Source: Membranipora membranacea (lineage: Eukaryota; Bryozoa; Gymnolaemata; Cheilostomatida; Membraniporidae). Taken from it: a stretch of DNA of 64,000 nt. The notes under the pieces are model-generated. The model saw nothing but the letters and a program-made list of their open reading frames with translations. It ran no database searches and had not been told where the DNA came from. Shown piece after piece: positions 1 to 12,400 of this stretch. Position numbers and translations under genes: made by a program. The stretch's first letter is position 1, and each line of letters begins with the position of its first letter. Location of the stretch: NCBI GenBank assembly GCA_914767715.1, contig OU612074.1, positions 21,500,062 through 21,564,061 on the forward strand. Direction: 5' to 3'.

Positions 1-254
1 CTATAATGACGAACTCATACTGTGGCACGGCAGTTTTGGAGCAGTTGTTTCCCTTGATATCATAGTCTCTACCAATATTTATGCCATGAGACTTCAATCG
101 GGAACACTAACGCCATCAAGGTCAGCTATACATAACAGCTGACATCTATGTTACATTATTAAAGACACTCAATGAGTGCAATAATGAAGATATTGATGCA
201 TATGCCATCTATGCCGGCTCAATCCTATATGGGCCGGGTCCAGAAATATACAGT

Positions 255-815
255 AAGCTAACAGCTCCTCTATAGGGGCAGCCCACCTTCTGTTTTGTCA
301 TAAACAGGGCCCTCTGTTTTGTCATAAACAGGGCTAACAGCTTTTTGGCCTATTGGCTAAGATCAAAGTGTCACTGCCAATGGCCGATTAGTGCCTGTTT
401 CAGTTTCTGGCAGCTTGCTGCACACTTATGATAAGGAGGTCCACCATGACCAAACCTCTAGGATGCATTCTAGTTTACTAGGATGTATCACACTCTCAGT
501 ATGAGGACTCCGGGCAACTTGCGTCCCTCTTTAGGGGCAGCCTACCCCCTGTTTTGTAATAAACAGGGCCCTCTGTTTTGTCATAAACATTGCTAACAGC
601 TTCTCGGCCTATTGGCTAAGATCAAAGTCACTGCCGATGGCGTTTAATACCTGTTTCAGTTTCTGGCAGCTTGCTGCACACTCACGATTAGGAGGTCCTC
701 TATGGTCTCACCTCCAGGATGCATTCTAGTCTTCTAGAATGTATCACACTCTCGGTACGAGGACTTTGGGAAACTTGCGTACCTCTTAAGGGACAGCTCA
801 CACTCTGTTTTGTCA
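255..815 (+). repeat. ~258-bp tandem repeat containing a U2 snRNA-like 5' segment
   Basis: Two full units and a truncated third are seen. The anchor cctct(a/t)ta(g)gggcag recurs at 267, 526 and 782, a spacing of 259 and 256 bases. Each full unit carries the motif gttttgt(c/a)ataaacaggg, then a stretch (340-370 and 599-628) that matches the 5' end of U2 snRNA almost base for base: gcttctcggcc, one substitution, then ttggctaagatcaa. The U2 branch-point recognition bases (GTAGTA) and an Sm site are not seen after it, so this is not a working U2 gene. It looks like a repeat family that took up, or came from, the U2 head. A shared ctggcagcttgctgcacac segment follows in both units. Confidence 0.7.
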
Positions 816-1084
816 TACACTAAGTTTCCCATGCTGCGAATGATCGTTCGCATCCTATTGATAGGATTTTGGCTGTGATGTGTAGTTTGGCTTGTTATGT
901 AATCAAAACACAGCACAATATCAATAGGATCTGAACACACTCGGTTTGTGAATGCGAATGACCAATGCATACAAAATTGAGTATCTTAATTGCTTCCATG
1001 CTGCAAATGAAGGGCTAAAATTGGTCAATGCGCTTTCACACGGCGCATGGAAACATCGTGATAAACAGGGCTACCAGCTCAATC

Positions 1085-1960
1085 CTATTAGATGGTATGA
1101 TGGTGTCTCATAGTCGATAAAACAGCTGGCATCAGTACATAAAAATGCAAGGACAGAACATAGATTTATACAGTATGCTCATAGTGCTATCGCTATTAGA
1201 CGGGCTGCAGATACTGCAGTATCTCATAGTAGATTAGAAGCTGACATCAGTACATTGACACATACTAGCGGATCCGCATCGAGTGATCGCTATAAGGTAT
1301 CGAGGTATCATACTATAGCAGAGTTGCTCAACGCAGTACAGCATCAGGAAATCGCTATACCACCTCCGGGTGTGACGGTACCAAGGTACCGTATTAGCAG
1401 ATTACCAGAAGCAGTTCAGCACCAAGAAATCTCTATAAAGATACCATATATCACCTTTAGTAGATATGTTTACAGCGGATTGGCACCCAGCAATCGCTTT
1501 ATACCACACCCTACGAGAGTGGCAGATACCACAGTATCACCTATAGCAGATTAGCTTACAGCCGGTGTATCAAGGTACCATATTAGCGACTAGCTAACTG
1601 TTGGTCAGCGCCAAGCAATCTCTATAACCGATACCAATGGTATGGTATATAGCCGATTCGCTGAAAGCCAGTCAGCGCCAAGCAGTGTCTATAACCTATA
1701 CAAAGATATCACATATTATAGTGAACTAGCTCATGGCAGGTCAGAACCAACCTATATACCTCCTCAGGAGATGACGATACAAAGTATCACATAGAGCGCA
1801 TAGCAGATTTGGATCACCAATCTGTATATACCACCACAGTAGTGGATGATAGTGCACTGTCACATTATAGCAGATTTGCAGATCAATCTCCTCAGTCTCT
1901 GTACCACCTCAGGAGTGGAAGGTATAATGGTATCATTATTATAAAATATTGGAAAATCAT
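1085..1960. repeat. degenerate minisatellite-like tandem array
   Basis: Imperfect units of roughly 60-100 bases repeat the phrases 'tatagcagatt', 'cagcgccaagcaatctctat', 'tataccacc' and 'ggtatcaaggtacca'. Open frames in it (for example 1,255-1,554) arise from the periodicity and show no protein-like composition. It separates the kinase exons downstream from the U2-like repeats upstream, and may lie in the intron before the first visible kinase exon. Confidence 0.6.
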
Positions 1961-2175
1961 AACCACTCAACCAGGAGTTATCACTCATATAAGCAGTCAA
2001 AGAGGACCAAGAAGACCAGAGAACATTCACCTGCACCTTGCATATAACAGCATTTATTAAAGCCTCGCTGGCAATCCCGAGCTGAACCACAAACCTAAAA
2101 ACTGATTAGCTCCCTTTGTACTTACAGCAATATCACGAAATTTCACTGGAAAAATTTTATTATTTTTTGACTCAG

Positions 2176-3468
2176 GGTTTCCCGAGATTACGTCATCAAG
2201 ATTGGAGACTTTGGACTGGCACGAGATGCCTATTCAAGGGATTACTATGTGGTGACCGATAAGGAAAGACCGCTGCCAATGAAATGGATGTCCTTGGAAG
2301 CTATGAAAGAAGAAAGATTCAGCTCTCAGTCTGATGTTGTATGTGCCTGTTCCACTTCCCTATTCAAAACTAGAACATCTAAACATATAGTCAGCCTGTA
2401 AAATTTTATGTTATGCCTGGTATAAGCTAAGGTCATGAGCTAATAAACAGCAGAGATAAGGCGTCAAAATCATCGGTTTTACTCGTTTACTCTTGCTTGA
2501 TTGGGACGATTCGAACAGAAATCTGGTCTTCAATTTACTAAGAATCAATATCAGAAATATTTCGGTAAACTAGTTTTGCATTGATCTGTATCAGTATCCG
2601 GCAAGAAATGTGGTATGCTATTGACTGAGCATGCATCCAAAACCCGTGCTACGCATATTTTGCTGTGGGCTGGTGAGTTCTATATGAGACGGTTGAGATC
2701 GGTGTATGGGAATCTCCATGTGATTGTATCACACTGGTTTAAATATGCACCTCGGTTGAGAATAAGAAATCAGTCTGCACAACTAGTTCAATAGGAAATT
2801 CGTTTAGGTTTTTAAATCTAATTGCAATATAAAACCTCACTTCTGGTGTAATACATACGGTTTTATTATTTTCAGGTAAGACACACATTTATTATTTTCA
2901 GGTAAGACGCACAATTATTTATTTTCATGTGTAACACACTGTTTATTATTTTTAGTGGTCATTCGGTGTTCTGATGTGGGAATTATTAACAAGAGGAGCT
3001 CATCCGTATCCCTCAATATCTAACTATGACGTGAAGTCATATCTCCAGTCAGGACAAAGACTTGATAGACCAAATCAGTGTCCACAGATCATGTGAGTTA
3101 TCTAACATTCAATAATATGACACATCTTTTAACGCCTCAGTATCATGAGCCAATGGTAGACTTTGACAGACTTTGAGAGATTTGAACAATTAGTCATTAT
3201 CCAAGCTGATGATGTTGTACTATATAGACTTGTTTAATTTGTCTCTCGATTATATTTTGATAGTTACAACATGATGTATGAATGTTGGAATGAGGATCCA
3301 GAGAAAAGACCGACTTTCACACAACTAAGTGAGTCACTGAATTCCCTCCTGAATCCCTCCATTGCTGCTTGTCGGGATGAGTCACATAATTATATGAGAG
3401 TTCTCACTCAGGGTATATCATCTGACTATCACAAATATACTAAACTGCCTACATCAGATACATCATAG
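2176..3468 (+). CDS. receptor tyrosine kinase, 3' end (kinase C-lobe and tail), partial
   Basis: Three spliced exons are visible: 2,176-2,338, 2,956-3,092 and 3,264-3,468 (stop TAG 3,466-3,468). Donors are gtatgt and gtgagt; acceptors are ctcag, tttag and gatag; the reading frame is kept across both introns. Exon 1 has IGDFGLARD (the DFG magnesium loop), the activation-loop paired tyrosines in RDYYVV, and KWMSLEAM in the APE position. The first intron splits DV/WSFGV. Exon 2 has [12 protein letters not shown]; exon 3 has [12 protein letters not shown]. The SLE (not APE) motif with MWELLTRG is typical of Met, Axl and related receptors, while [12 protein letters not shown] also recalls Ros/Sevenless; I cannot choose. 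The tail is short, with tyrosines in NYMRV, SDYHKY and KYTKL that could act as docking sites. The N-lobe and HRD catalytic-loop exon are not seen upstream: either a long repeat-filled intron hides them before position 1, or the gene is a 5'-truncated copy. Confidence 0.85.
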
Positions 3469-5216
3469 TCAACCTACCAATCAAACACATCGAAAACTAA
3501 GCCATATGCATGTAGTTTCTAAACATGGGCCCAACTTACAGTTCTATTATGCTAGTGTCGAAGATGGGATTATAATAGTAAGCAGCAAAGTATACAAACC
3601 ATTGTCAATGTGATAGGATACTCAATTACAGGTGATATTAATTGTAGGAATTAGAATATGACTAAAATTTAGTGCTAGATAAATACTTTTATTGGCATCA
3701 TGATCATTTTAAAGAAATAACAAAAGCTTTTTGTTATGCTCAAAAAGAAAAAAAAAACAGTATGGTATGTGACTTGAGCTAGTAGTTGATCAAACTAAGT
3801 ACAATTTTTGATAACTTTATGATCAGTCCAAAGCAGTCTATATGGAATATTAAAAGGGTGTAAATGGAAACAATGGGATGCTGCCATAGCAAGAAGAAGT
3901 AGCGTCTCAAATACTGATAGGTCTCAGTGCAATCAGCACATCCAGTTGGAGCACACAGACATAACGACGCTGACAACAGCACCTGCAGCTTGGTCACAAC
4001 CAAAGCGAAATAAACCACCAACAAGTTAATGGAGCTTTGCCTTAACTGAGATTGATCATTTTTGGCGAATTATCTAAGCTTTACTTCTTCTTTGGCTGGC
4101 AAACAAGCCACTGACGCAGTTTATCTTGAGATGTGTGAAGTAATGTTGATTTACCCTCTGCTTCTCAAAAAAACATCATGTAACATTTTCAGTAATCCAC
4201 ATAATTTACAGTGAACTGGGTGCTAAACTCCAGCTGTTACTGATACTATATAATTGTTATTGTTAGGGATTATGTGAATGGCTTTCATCAGTTAGTCATT
4301 GCTTGTCATAAAGATAACATAACTATTTAATCTCTGTGCTCACATTGTTCTCAAACCTTTGAAAAGGTTTTGGATTTGGATAGACTTGCGATAAGGTTTG
4401 AGAAAGATATCTAATGTTGATATGGTGGGAACTGGTTCTTTCAAACCTTTTGTGCCATCTCAAACCTAAGAATAATTGCTTTTAAAATTTTTGGCTGACA
4501 GTGTACCCTTCTCGCTCGTAGTCTCAATTGTTAAACAGTGCTGTGAGTTTTACTCAGGTCTCCTCAGACATCTTTTTGTGTAACCTGGCTACAATTTCAG
4601 TACAGGTGCTGCATCGCCATTGATTATGTGTAGCTGATGGTTAAGCTACAGCTATTCCAAGGGTTTGCTGGGCGAAGTTTCACGTAAACCCCGGTTCTTA
4701 CCATTTATTTCTGTCAACAACTACCATAACATCTGCAAATGTATATCAAATAATAAGGAAACAAATGAAACATTGCATGATTTTTAAGTTTAATTCTTGC
4801 TAAAACCCCAAATAAAAACTCAGATGCCATGAAAAATTGAGAACTAAGGTACGAGCTTGATTTTAATGGTCTTCTCAAAAACAGCCCAATATGATCTGTG
4901 AGTTCCTCAAGTCAACAAATCCCTAAAAAACTAAATATGTCATCAAATACTATTTTTTGAAGATTGCCCTAAAAATGTCCCCGTATGATTTGTGAGCCCT
5001 TTATGTCACAAACTCCCAAAAACTGTTTGAGTCATCAACACTTAAAGAAGCAGACAACCCAAGCACCACTAAGATGCAATTAACCTCCACCATAAGGCAA
5101 TATACTTAAGAATGAAAATACAAGGTTAAGCTTTGGTGCTGCACCACAGGGCAGTCAGTAGCCCCTCCACCCTATGGCTGCAATAAACTGGATTTAGTTG
5201 AGAAGCTATTATAATC

Positions 5217-5300
5217 CCATACTTGCCAAGTCTCCCGATTTAGGCGTGACCCTCCAGATTTTTACACCCACCTCCCACTTTTTGTAAATCTCACTATTTC
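5217..5300 (+). mobile_element. single terminus of a DNA-transposon family shared with 49,584-49,999
   Basis: The stretch beginning catacttgccaagtctccc matches the right-end inverted terminus of the 49.6-50.0 kb element (catacctgacaagtctccc on its minus strand). The similarity runs on through a 'gaccctccagattttt' segment comparable to the 'gagcctcccagttttt' of that element. No matching second terminus was found nearby, so this is probably a solo or decayed end. Confidence 0.45.
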
Positions 5301-5826
5301 CTCCAGATTTGAGAGAAAACAGTCCAATCGCAATTTTTTGATAGTTATCCAAGCACATGTTGTTGTTGACTAGTTACTGTTCAGGTCTTTGCACACAAAA
5401 TTGAAAGGAATTATCAAATTTAACAATCCTAACAAATTTACCTGTTCTGTTAAGATTCAGCCTATTATTGTAAATGACCAATTGCATCCTCTCATAACTC
5501 ACAACACTGACTGTCATTGGTCACAATATAAAGTAGCTAGTCAAGTGCATACCTTTAGTTTTCATTTCCTTTCAGATCACACATTTTTTAGTATTAATTT
5601 TGTACTGTCTACTCTAGTTAAATTTAAGTGAAGGAAAATAGGAACCTAACAATTCCAAAGGTAGGTCCACTACAATTTAACAAAGCTCGGACCAAAGACT
5701 TTGAAACATATTTAATGTTAGTCAAACAAAAATATAGTACCTTATCTGGATTCTCACTGTCTGTGACTGAGCACATTTTCAGATCGTGATGATGCGTGGG
5801 CACTTGTAGCCTGTCTTGACAGGCAA

Positions 5827-5922
5827 AGGCCCCTGGGACTTACATGCCTCTACTTTCCCAATGGGGTGTTTGATACTGGACATTGACAATGTAAAGGCAT
5901 GTATGTAAGAGTCCCAGGGGCC
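5827..5922. repeat. imperfect inverted repeat
   Basis: ggcccctgggacttacatgcct on the left pairs with aggcatgtatgtaagagtcccaggggcc on the right, with about 45 bases between and a small indel in the stem. Function unknown; it may be a small fold-back element or a transcript hairpin. Confidence 0.6.
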
Positions 5923-6057
5923 CATGGATTGATTGTAATTTTTTAAAGTGTATTTCACCTCAGTTTGATATTTTAGTACTAGTACAAACATGAAATTATT
6001 TGGGGTCAAATATACCTTTTTAGCCCTTCCTAGTTGCTGGAAACGCTCTCAGAGGTT

Positions 6058-6166
6058 CTGCAGGCGGGGCTCCGCCCCGTACCCCATTGGGGGGCTCACA
6101 TCAGGTGGGTGACTCGGCTGCTTCGCACCCTCGAAGCACCACGTTGTGGTGCAGTATCGCCGTAAA
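6058..6166. repeat. GC-rich hairpin island
   Basis: An abrupt GC-rich patch in AT-rich DNA. It contains ggcggggctccgccccg (a near-perfect hairpin), ccccattgggggg, gcttcgcaccctcgaagc and caccacgttgtggtg, which are consecutive short stem-loops. It resembles a structured dispersed repeat more than a gene. Confidence 0.5.
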
Positions 6167-6660
6167 ATGGAATCTCCCTATTTTGTATTTAGATTACTTG
6201 GCACGTATGTATAATTCGAAGAAAATGCTTAGTTTTTGTTATTGAAAGCCATAATTGTTTTGTAGATGATTTTGTGATTGAGATGACTGTTTATATATTA
6301 AGATTGACACTAACACAAGATAACTGCTTTAATTCTATAAAACAAATTCTTTTAAACATCATTTTTTTCCAATAATATATTTATTTTGAGAGTATGGGTG
6401 TCAGGGTGACAATTTTTAAAGCATAAACCAGTACTATTAAAACAATGAATACCATCTATTAATTTGCAGCAAAAGTATAGACGGCAGACTTTGTAAAATA
6501 AGTTCCCAGATCCTGGCATAAAATCCAAAATACAATCAAAGTCCAATAATTCTTGCCTCTCTATTACAATTACAGAGAACTCACAGGACATAAACCATCC
6601 ACAAACAATGGCAGGACCCATCTTCCAAAGTTCAATAATTCTTGTTATTTTATTGTTGTT

Positions 6661-6860
6661 ACAAAGCACATGACAAGAACCATCTAGAAACGGTCAAAGT
6701 TTTATAATTATTTTTGCTTTTTAATTGATTATTGCGGACAAAAGCACATGACAGGAACTTTCCAGAAACGGTCAAACGGTCAAAGTTTTATAAAACTTTT
6801 TGCTTTTTAATTGATCATTGCGGACAAAGCACATGACTTGAATCAGCCAGAAGTAATGAC
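6661..6860 (+). repeat. tandem duplication, ~80-86 bp units
   Basis: The unit 'acaaagcacatgacaagaac ... aaacggtcaaagttttata ... gctttttaattgat(t/c)attgcgg' occurs twice in full (from 6,661 and about 6,739). A third partial start lies at about 6,825. The second unit has an internal duplication of 'aaacggtc'. Confidence 0.75.
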
Positions 6861-6894
6861 CTCATTTTGAACACGAGGTGATGGTACCACTTAT

Positions 6895-6967
6895 AATCCA
6901 TAAGTCCATAAATCCATATCCATATCCATATTCATATCTAAATCCATAAATCCATAAATCCATAATC
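6895..6967 (+). repeat. (atccata)n microsatellite
   Basis: About ten variants of atccata, with atccat and aaatccat forms, follow each other without interruption. Confidence 0.85.
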
Positions 6968-7924
6968 TTATAAATATTAATGATTTTACATTATAGTTAA
7001 ATTTTAAGGTGTTGGGATTTTATTGTGAAACTAACGTTGAGTTTAAAAGTACACAGAATTATTAACAGCCTATCAGTAGATAGGATTTTATTTAGATAAA
7101 AACAACACTTAATGGTGTTTTATTACAACTGTAAATTAACCCTGGTTTGCGGAGATTTCTATTTTAGCATCAGCTTAGTATTACATCCCTACCTTCTGCT
7201 ATATATATGATGACCTGAACGCCAGAGCGATGAACAAGAATTGAAATAAGATCGAATCCAGTACAGCACAAGACTTCCACCATCACTCCTAGTAAAAGAA
7301 GAAAGAGAATACAACTACAAGTTACCATCAACCTCAGTAATACTTGCACCAGCTGCACCTGAGTGCACAACACTATTATCATCAAAGTGAAACCACCTAC
7401 CAAAAGACTGTGTCACATGTACATCAGTGGCACAACAATACGTATAGACAGCAGTTAGCATTAAGACAGGAGAGCATCAGGACCGTTGTCCTATTCAACA
7501 GTGTTTTAGATTTCAAGTGAAATCATTGATTTTATAATATAATATAACTGGTATTGCTGTGTAATTCTGAGTAAATAGCAGCTTTATCTGTGCTATCAGT
7601 GCTTATAACAGCACTCATCTGACATTCTAATAACAAAGGATACAAAAAAAAAATAAGGATACGAGTGCAGAGACGGTCAGGTCAGAATATTTAGAACACC
7701 TTTTAATATTTTTTAACCTAATATAAATATTTTATACGCGTATTTTGTCTCAATTGAATTAAATGGTCAGGGTAATTAAATAAATAATCTTATGCTAAAC
7801 AGCTTGTGTTTATGTCTGTCTTTCACGTACCAGAGTATCAGCAGATATCAAAAGCTGCAATACATATAACGTGTGATGATTTAAATAGACTGTGTATTAT
7901 AATAGCCTTGAATTAAATCTAAAT

Positions 7925-8130
7925 TAAAAAAAATTGAGACGTGTCTAGTGCATTAAATTCAGTGGAGTAGATAAACTCTGTGCGTGTATCACATATATTG
8001 TCAGGAAATTAATTGATAGCACTCGTAAAGCACACCAGAATAAATTGAGACGTGTGTCTAGTGTTTTAAAATCAGTGGAGTAGATAAACACTGTGCGTGT
8101 ATCACATATTGTCAGGATATTAATTGATGA
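7925..8130 (+). repeat. tandem duplication, ~110 bp unit
   Basis: Two copies of 'attgagacgtg...tctagtg...cagtggagtagataaac...ctgtgcgtgtatcacatat...ttgtcagga..ttaattgat' lie head to tail (from about 7,933 and about 8,043). Confidence 0.8.
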
Positions 8131-8151
8131 CCATCAGAATTTATCGGAACA

Positions 8152-8204
8152 GTATATCGTGTATCAGCCTATCGTATATCAGTGTATCGTTTATCAGTGT
8201 ATCT
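8152..8204 (+). repeat. short (gtatcgtatatca) tandem repeat
   Basis: Four variants of a 13-14 base unit built from gtatcgt(g/a/t)tatcag follow one another. Confidence 0.7.
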
Positions 8205-8575
8205 TTGAGACCCTTCTGTCGGTTATATAATGATTGCATAATTCAAGCGAAGGCTTTCAGTGCTAAAACTAAATAGAACCCAAAACTAAACAGAAAAGCC
8301 CACTCGCTCATCAGAGTAGACTCGGAGCAAGCTAACTACACCTGCTGAAATTGCAGCCTTATTTTGTTCGTTTTCAGCTATATACGGAATTCAATTAGCA
8401 CTTAATATTTGCCTATGTGACAGCAGTAGTCTAAGTACTTGAGTCATAGTTGATTTTGAAAATTTCCCAATAATACAGCCCAGTATGGCATTTGAGTTGT
8501 CTTAATCGGAAAACCCCTCAGAAACTATTCAAGTCATCAATACTCAATACAGACTTGATTTTATTTGATCTCTCC

Positions 8576-8862
8576 TAAGAACAGGGTAGTACGACTTTCA
8601 TGAGTATTTCCGAAGTTATCCTCTCTTGGGTGCAGGTACCCATAGTGCTAATGATGCACCCTATACCCATGTCCATGGCTAATCTTTGTATCCAAGAGGC
8701 TGAGGAATTTTTTTGTACTGAGTGAAGAGTGGGCACAAGCACCTTTCTTGGATGAATGGTTTGCCAGTTCCAAATCAGAAATGACTGCCAGCGCCGGAAA
8801 ACGAACCGCGACCTCAAAGATCCCCAAGCCTGTACCCTTAGCCATTTGGTCCATTTGGAAAA
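8576..8862 (-). mobile_element. probable tRNA-derived SINE (minus strand)
   Basis: On the minus strand a pol III A-box-like tggctaagggtacagg (plus 8,830-8,845) is followed by a B-box-like gcggttcgttttcc (plus 8,795-8,812). The body then runs to about 8,576. The two boxes have tRNA-like spacing. No flanking target duplication was identified, so the left end is approximate. Confidence 0.45.
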
Positions 8863-9189
8863 ATTTAAAAATCAGGTTTGTTCCTGAGTCCTAAAGCATT
8901 GATGACTAGAATGGTTATTTTAGTTAGTTTTATGACGTAGAATCATACTGGGCTGCTTTGTGAGAGGAAATCTACAAAACAAATTTGTGACCAAGTACCT
9001 AAATGATATTCCATTACATTGATGATTGAGCTAAATACTACTGATTAAAAAGATCCTCGCACACAAGAGAACACCGAAATACATTTTGTACCTGAATCGA
9101 ATGACAGGGTTTGATGATCGCCCAGACCTGATGATCACGCCGTATCCTGATTGGAAACGTGACGAGGTATCTCTGAGAGCAATAGAGCT

Positions 9190-9425
9190 GTAGGAGGTGG
9201 CTCAGTCGGTTAGAGCAAGTGTTGAAGATCGTGGGTTCGAATCCCACTGCAGTCCTTCTTCTACTCGGGATTGGTTGGCCCACAGGTGTGCTCCGACCTG
9301 CCTGCAAACAGAGAGCAAACTGGCACAGTAATTGCTGCCTCGCCAATAAGGCATTAATATTTCGCAGATCATGCCTTGGGATGGGCGAGTGATAAGACAT
9401 CCGATTTCAATCAACCTTTTAATCA
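9190..9425 (+). mobile_element. tRNA-derived SINE
   Basis: A-box tggctcagtcgg (9,198-9,209) and B-box ggttcgaatcc (9,234-9,244) are both near consensus, and the T-arm stem gtggg/cccac is intact. Only about 14 bases separate the D and T arms, too few for an anticodon arm plus variable loop, so this is not a working tRNA gene. A roughly 170-base unrelated body follows. The antisense translation (GFEPTIF...SNRLSHL) is the familiar pseudo-peptide produced by reading through tRNA-SINEs. Confidence 0.8.
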
Positions 9426-12400
9426 ACCTTGATTGTTGTCCTTCCTATATCAAGCAGGAGACAACTCTATATCTACGTGGTGTTTTACCTTCGATGCTGT
9501 CACAGGTGTAAATAACTTTGAAAATAGCTATCGGCAGATTTTTCTCCTAACTCTTCATTGAAAACTTTACTGGCGTCAAAAAAATTAAAAAAAATACAAT
9601 TCCATGCTGTGTTCAGTTCGGTTAATCGCTATTTTCCAGAGACAAATTTTTTTTTTGTGATCGGTCTACTTGTAAGCCACAAACTTTGAGACTTTGGTAG
9701 GATTATAGGTGAAAATGTGCATACACTTACACACAACTAAGACTTTGCTTTCTCCTTCGACCTTCTAAACTATACTATTGTGGTGCATCTTGTCCATCAT
9801 GCATAGTTTCAACAGGTGCTTGCCTGAAGGGATTCTAGAAATTTATTGTCTCAATTACGCTGCAAATTGCTTGCAGATGAATACACAACTTCATTCTAAT
9901 AACCCACTTTTTGTTCCCAATTAGGTCCAGGTATAGCAGTCTCCTGTACCAGCTGCCCTTTCTCTCTTTCCGGAACAAGATTTCTTCTGTCTATCATTAT
10001 AATTGTCTTATCATTGTGTGATTTGTTATGCAGACTCGCATAATTATCCTGCAACTCCATCAGATCTCCCCGTCAATCAATGAACAATGTTTTAACCGCA
10101 TATCATTATGATTTGGCAATAGGACACATGTCAGAAGGAAGCTCTCCTATTTTCCAATTTTTATCTTCCAACATTAAAAGCATGCCATCAGCTCGAACAC
10201 AACTGGTGGTAAGTTTCTCATTGCTGCAAATTTTCCCCTTTACACCCCTAGTGTTTTTTTAGTTATGGGAGCATACACTAAAATTGTCAATGCCTAATCT
10301 GGAAAAGAAACATATGGTCAGTCCTTTATTAAATCGGAGTTATGCCATCTCCCATATTGAAGCTGAGACAAGATTTATTTTAGCTCTCAAATAAAGCATT
10401 GAATAATATTTTGAATTCAAGTGAATTATGTGGCAACAAACTTGTGACATTAAAAAAACAATTCAGAAGAAAAATGACCACACATTAGAAAGCATACTTT
10501 GATGTTAAAGTCGACCACTTGACTATGAGGATGCTTGTAGTTTCTGTGGAGAGAAGTATAGATGTAGATCCGCTATTGACGGAACATCAGACCCCACCCT
10601 TTACTCCCTGTCATGAGTATTGATGGCTCTGATAAAGTGAAACTTATGTTTTAATTATGAGTAATGAGAAAGTAATCTGACAAAGCATGCTTTTGTATTC
10701 AGTTCGGATCAAGAGGATAATCCTTTTCTGACAAGGGAAAGGTTAGTGGAACTTACCGAATCCAACAATAAGCGGAAAATCGATAAAACCCACAAAGTGG
10801 TTGCCTAAGCCTAAGCTTACACGCATTTGAATAGCACTTTCTTTTTATCGCATAGAGCTTTGACTAAATTGGATTATATTTGATTAAAATTATATGTATT
10901 TAAGATAAAAAAGAACATTTACGGACTTATGAATATGGAAATGGCTTACTGATGAGCAGAATTTGATGATGCCCTCCCAACTAGGTGTGTCCTAGGTCTA
11001 GGATTACAAGAACTAGATATTATCTTGACAATACATATTTAGATGTTATCTCCTGAAATTGCTAGTCACAGGTTGATCTAACCTACTAAGAAATAGAACA
11101 GGTGGGTCGAGATTTGACACAGGTGGGTAGGGATTTGACACAGTGTCGGGATTTGAGTTATTTTCATGTTCCTAAACTGGAGTTTACAAACCATAAGGGA
11201 GTTTGCTAGAGTTTAATTTAGCAAGTTTTGATGATGACTAAAATTAAACTAGCTTAAAAATATGCGCATTGGCAACGTTTACCCTGCAGCAACTGGGGAA
11301 TTCGAATTTTCACCAGAAATATCTGCAAAAGAAATCAAGAGGCTACAGTCACAACTCTCCAAAGGCTTAAACTTTGAGTTATACCTATATTTAGAAAACT
11401 TAGAATTACCTTTTACCTATATCACCTATCGCCTAATACCTTTTCCCTAATAGCTTTTATCACACAGTTATCATGTTTAAGCTGATAACCCTAAACTGAC
11501 AAATCAGGTCACCTTCTTTAATTCAAATAGAAACAAGTGAAATACAAGAAAGCAAAATTGAAAGAGATCTGACTTAACTGGAGACTAGACTAAAATGACA
11601 GTGATAACTGCTTTGCTTTTCAAATTAGCCTGTCATTTCGGCGACGAAACTAATGGTGCTGCTGTTACCTACTATGAGGCGAACATTAGTGTACAAGTAT
11701 ATTTCATCCTTCTGCAAGGTATGCCCTGGTGACGTGATATATCTATACGGTCTTCAGCGAAAAGTTGAGAAAAGGACAGCAATTTAGGACTAGCGATAGA
11801 GAGACACAATTATCTGTGAAGTAAGCAGTTTGGTCAGTGATTACGTCTTTAAAAATGGCCCATCAAATAGACATATCCCTATTGAGAGACCAATATTAAC
11901 TTCTTCGATTCAAGCTACAAATGACCGATAAACTTTGAACCGGAAGGTTCCGCGAGTGCGATACAATGGTGCTTACGCCATAGGATTGGGCGAGGCCAGT
12001 TAAAAATAAAACATTATCGATATTGACGAAACCATTTTGAAGATTAATTTCTTTCCGATCATTCTCTGACTGGTATTGAACATATTTTGTGTTACTTTTC
12101 ATCAAACTGTTTACATTTATAACATCAAGACATCTAATGGATTACAATTAAAGATTAATGCTACCACTAATACCTACTTACCAGGTGTAGGTCTTCTTTG
12201 GTTAGCAACTGAGCTATGATGTTTAATTTAAGGTCATAATTACACTAGAGACATATGAAATACCAGTTCAGTTGTGATCAGGTACCAGTTGGTGTAGGGG
12301 TTAAATAACGCTTTCCCCTTGTAAAGAATCCGAGACAAAAACCAAGACATTGGTCTGGCGTTGTAGCCTTCACGCAATATGTCAGACCAGCATTGTTTTG

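Larger units (their letters stand above)
3469..9434. other. intergenic, repeat-bearing, no convincing gene
   Basis: This 6 kb holds the repeats listed separately and otherwise AT-rich DNA. No polyadenylation signal of the canonical form was seen just after the kinase stop; the nearest is an agaaataaca stretch near 3,713. Short open frames here (for example minus 6,352-6,669, and an ATG-less plus frame 3,823-4,026) have no recognisable motif. Confidence 0.5.

Noticed and set aside
3823-4026. Plus-strand ATG-less frame (DAAIARRSSVSNTDRS...) in a GC-richer patch after the kinase gene
   Set aside because: A weak acceptor is possible, but no partner exon or donor is seen; not enough to call.
6352-6669. 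105-residue minus-strand open frame
   Set aside because: No motif, no paralogue, AT-driven composition and no supporting splice or promoter signals.
9190-9252. Functional tRNA gene
   Set aside because: A- and B-boxes are good, but the space for the anticodon arm is too short and a SINE body follows.
9038-9426. 120- and 74-residue minus-strand frames
   Set aside because: Antisense readings of the tRNA-SINE (GFEPTIF, DSNPRSS patterns), a known annotation artefact.
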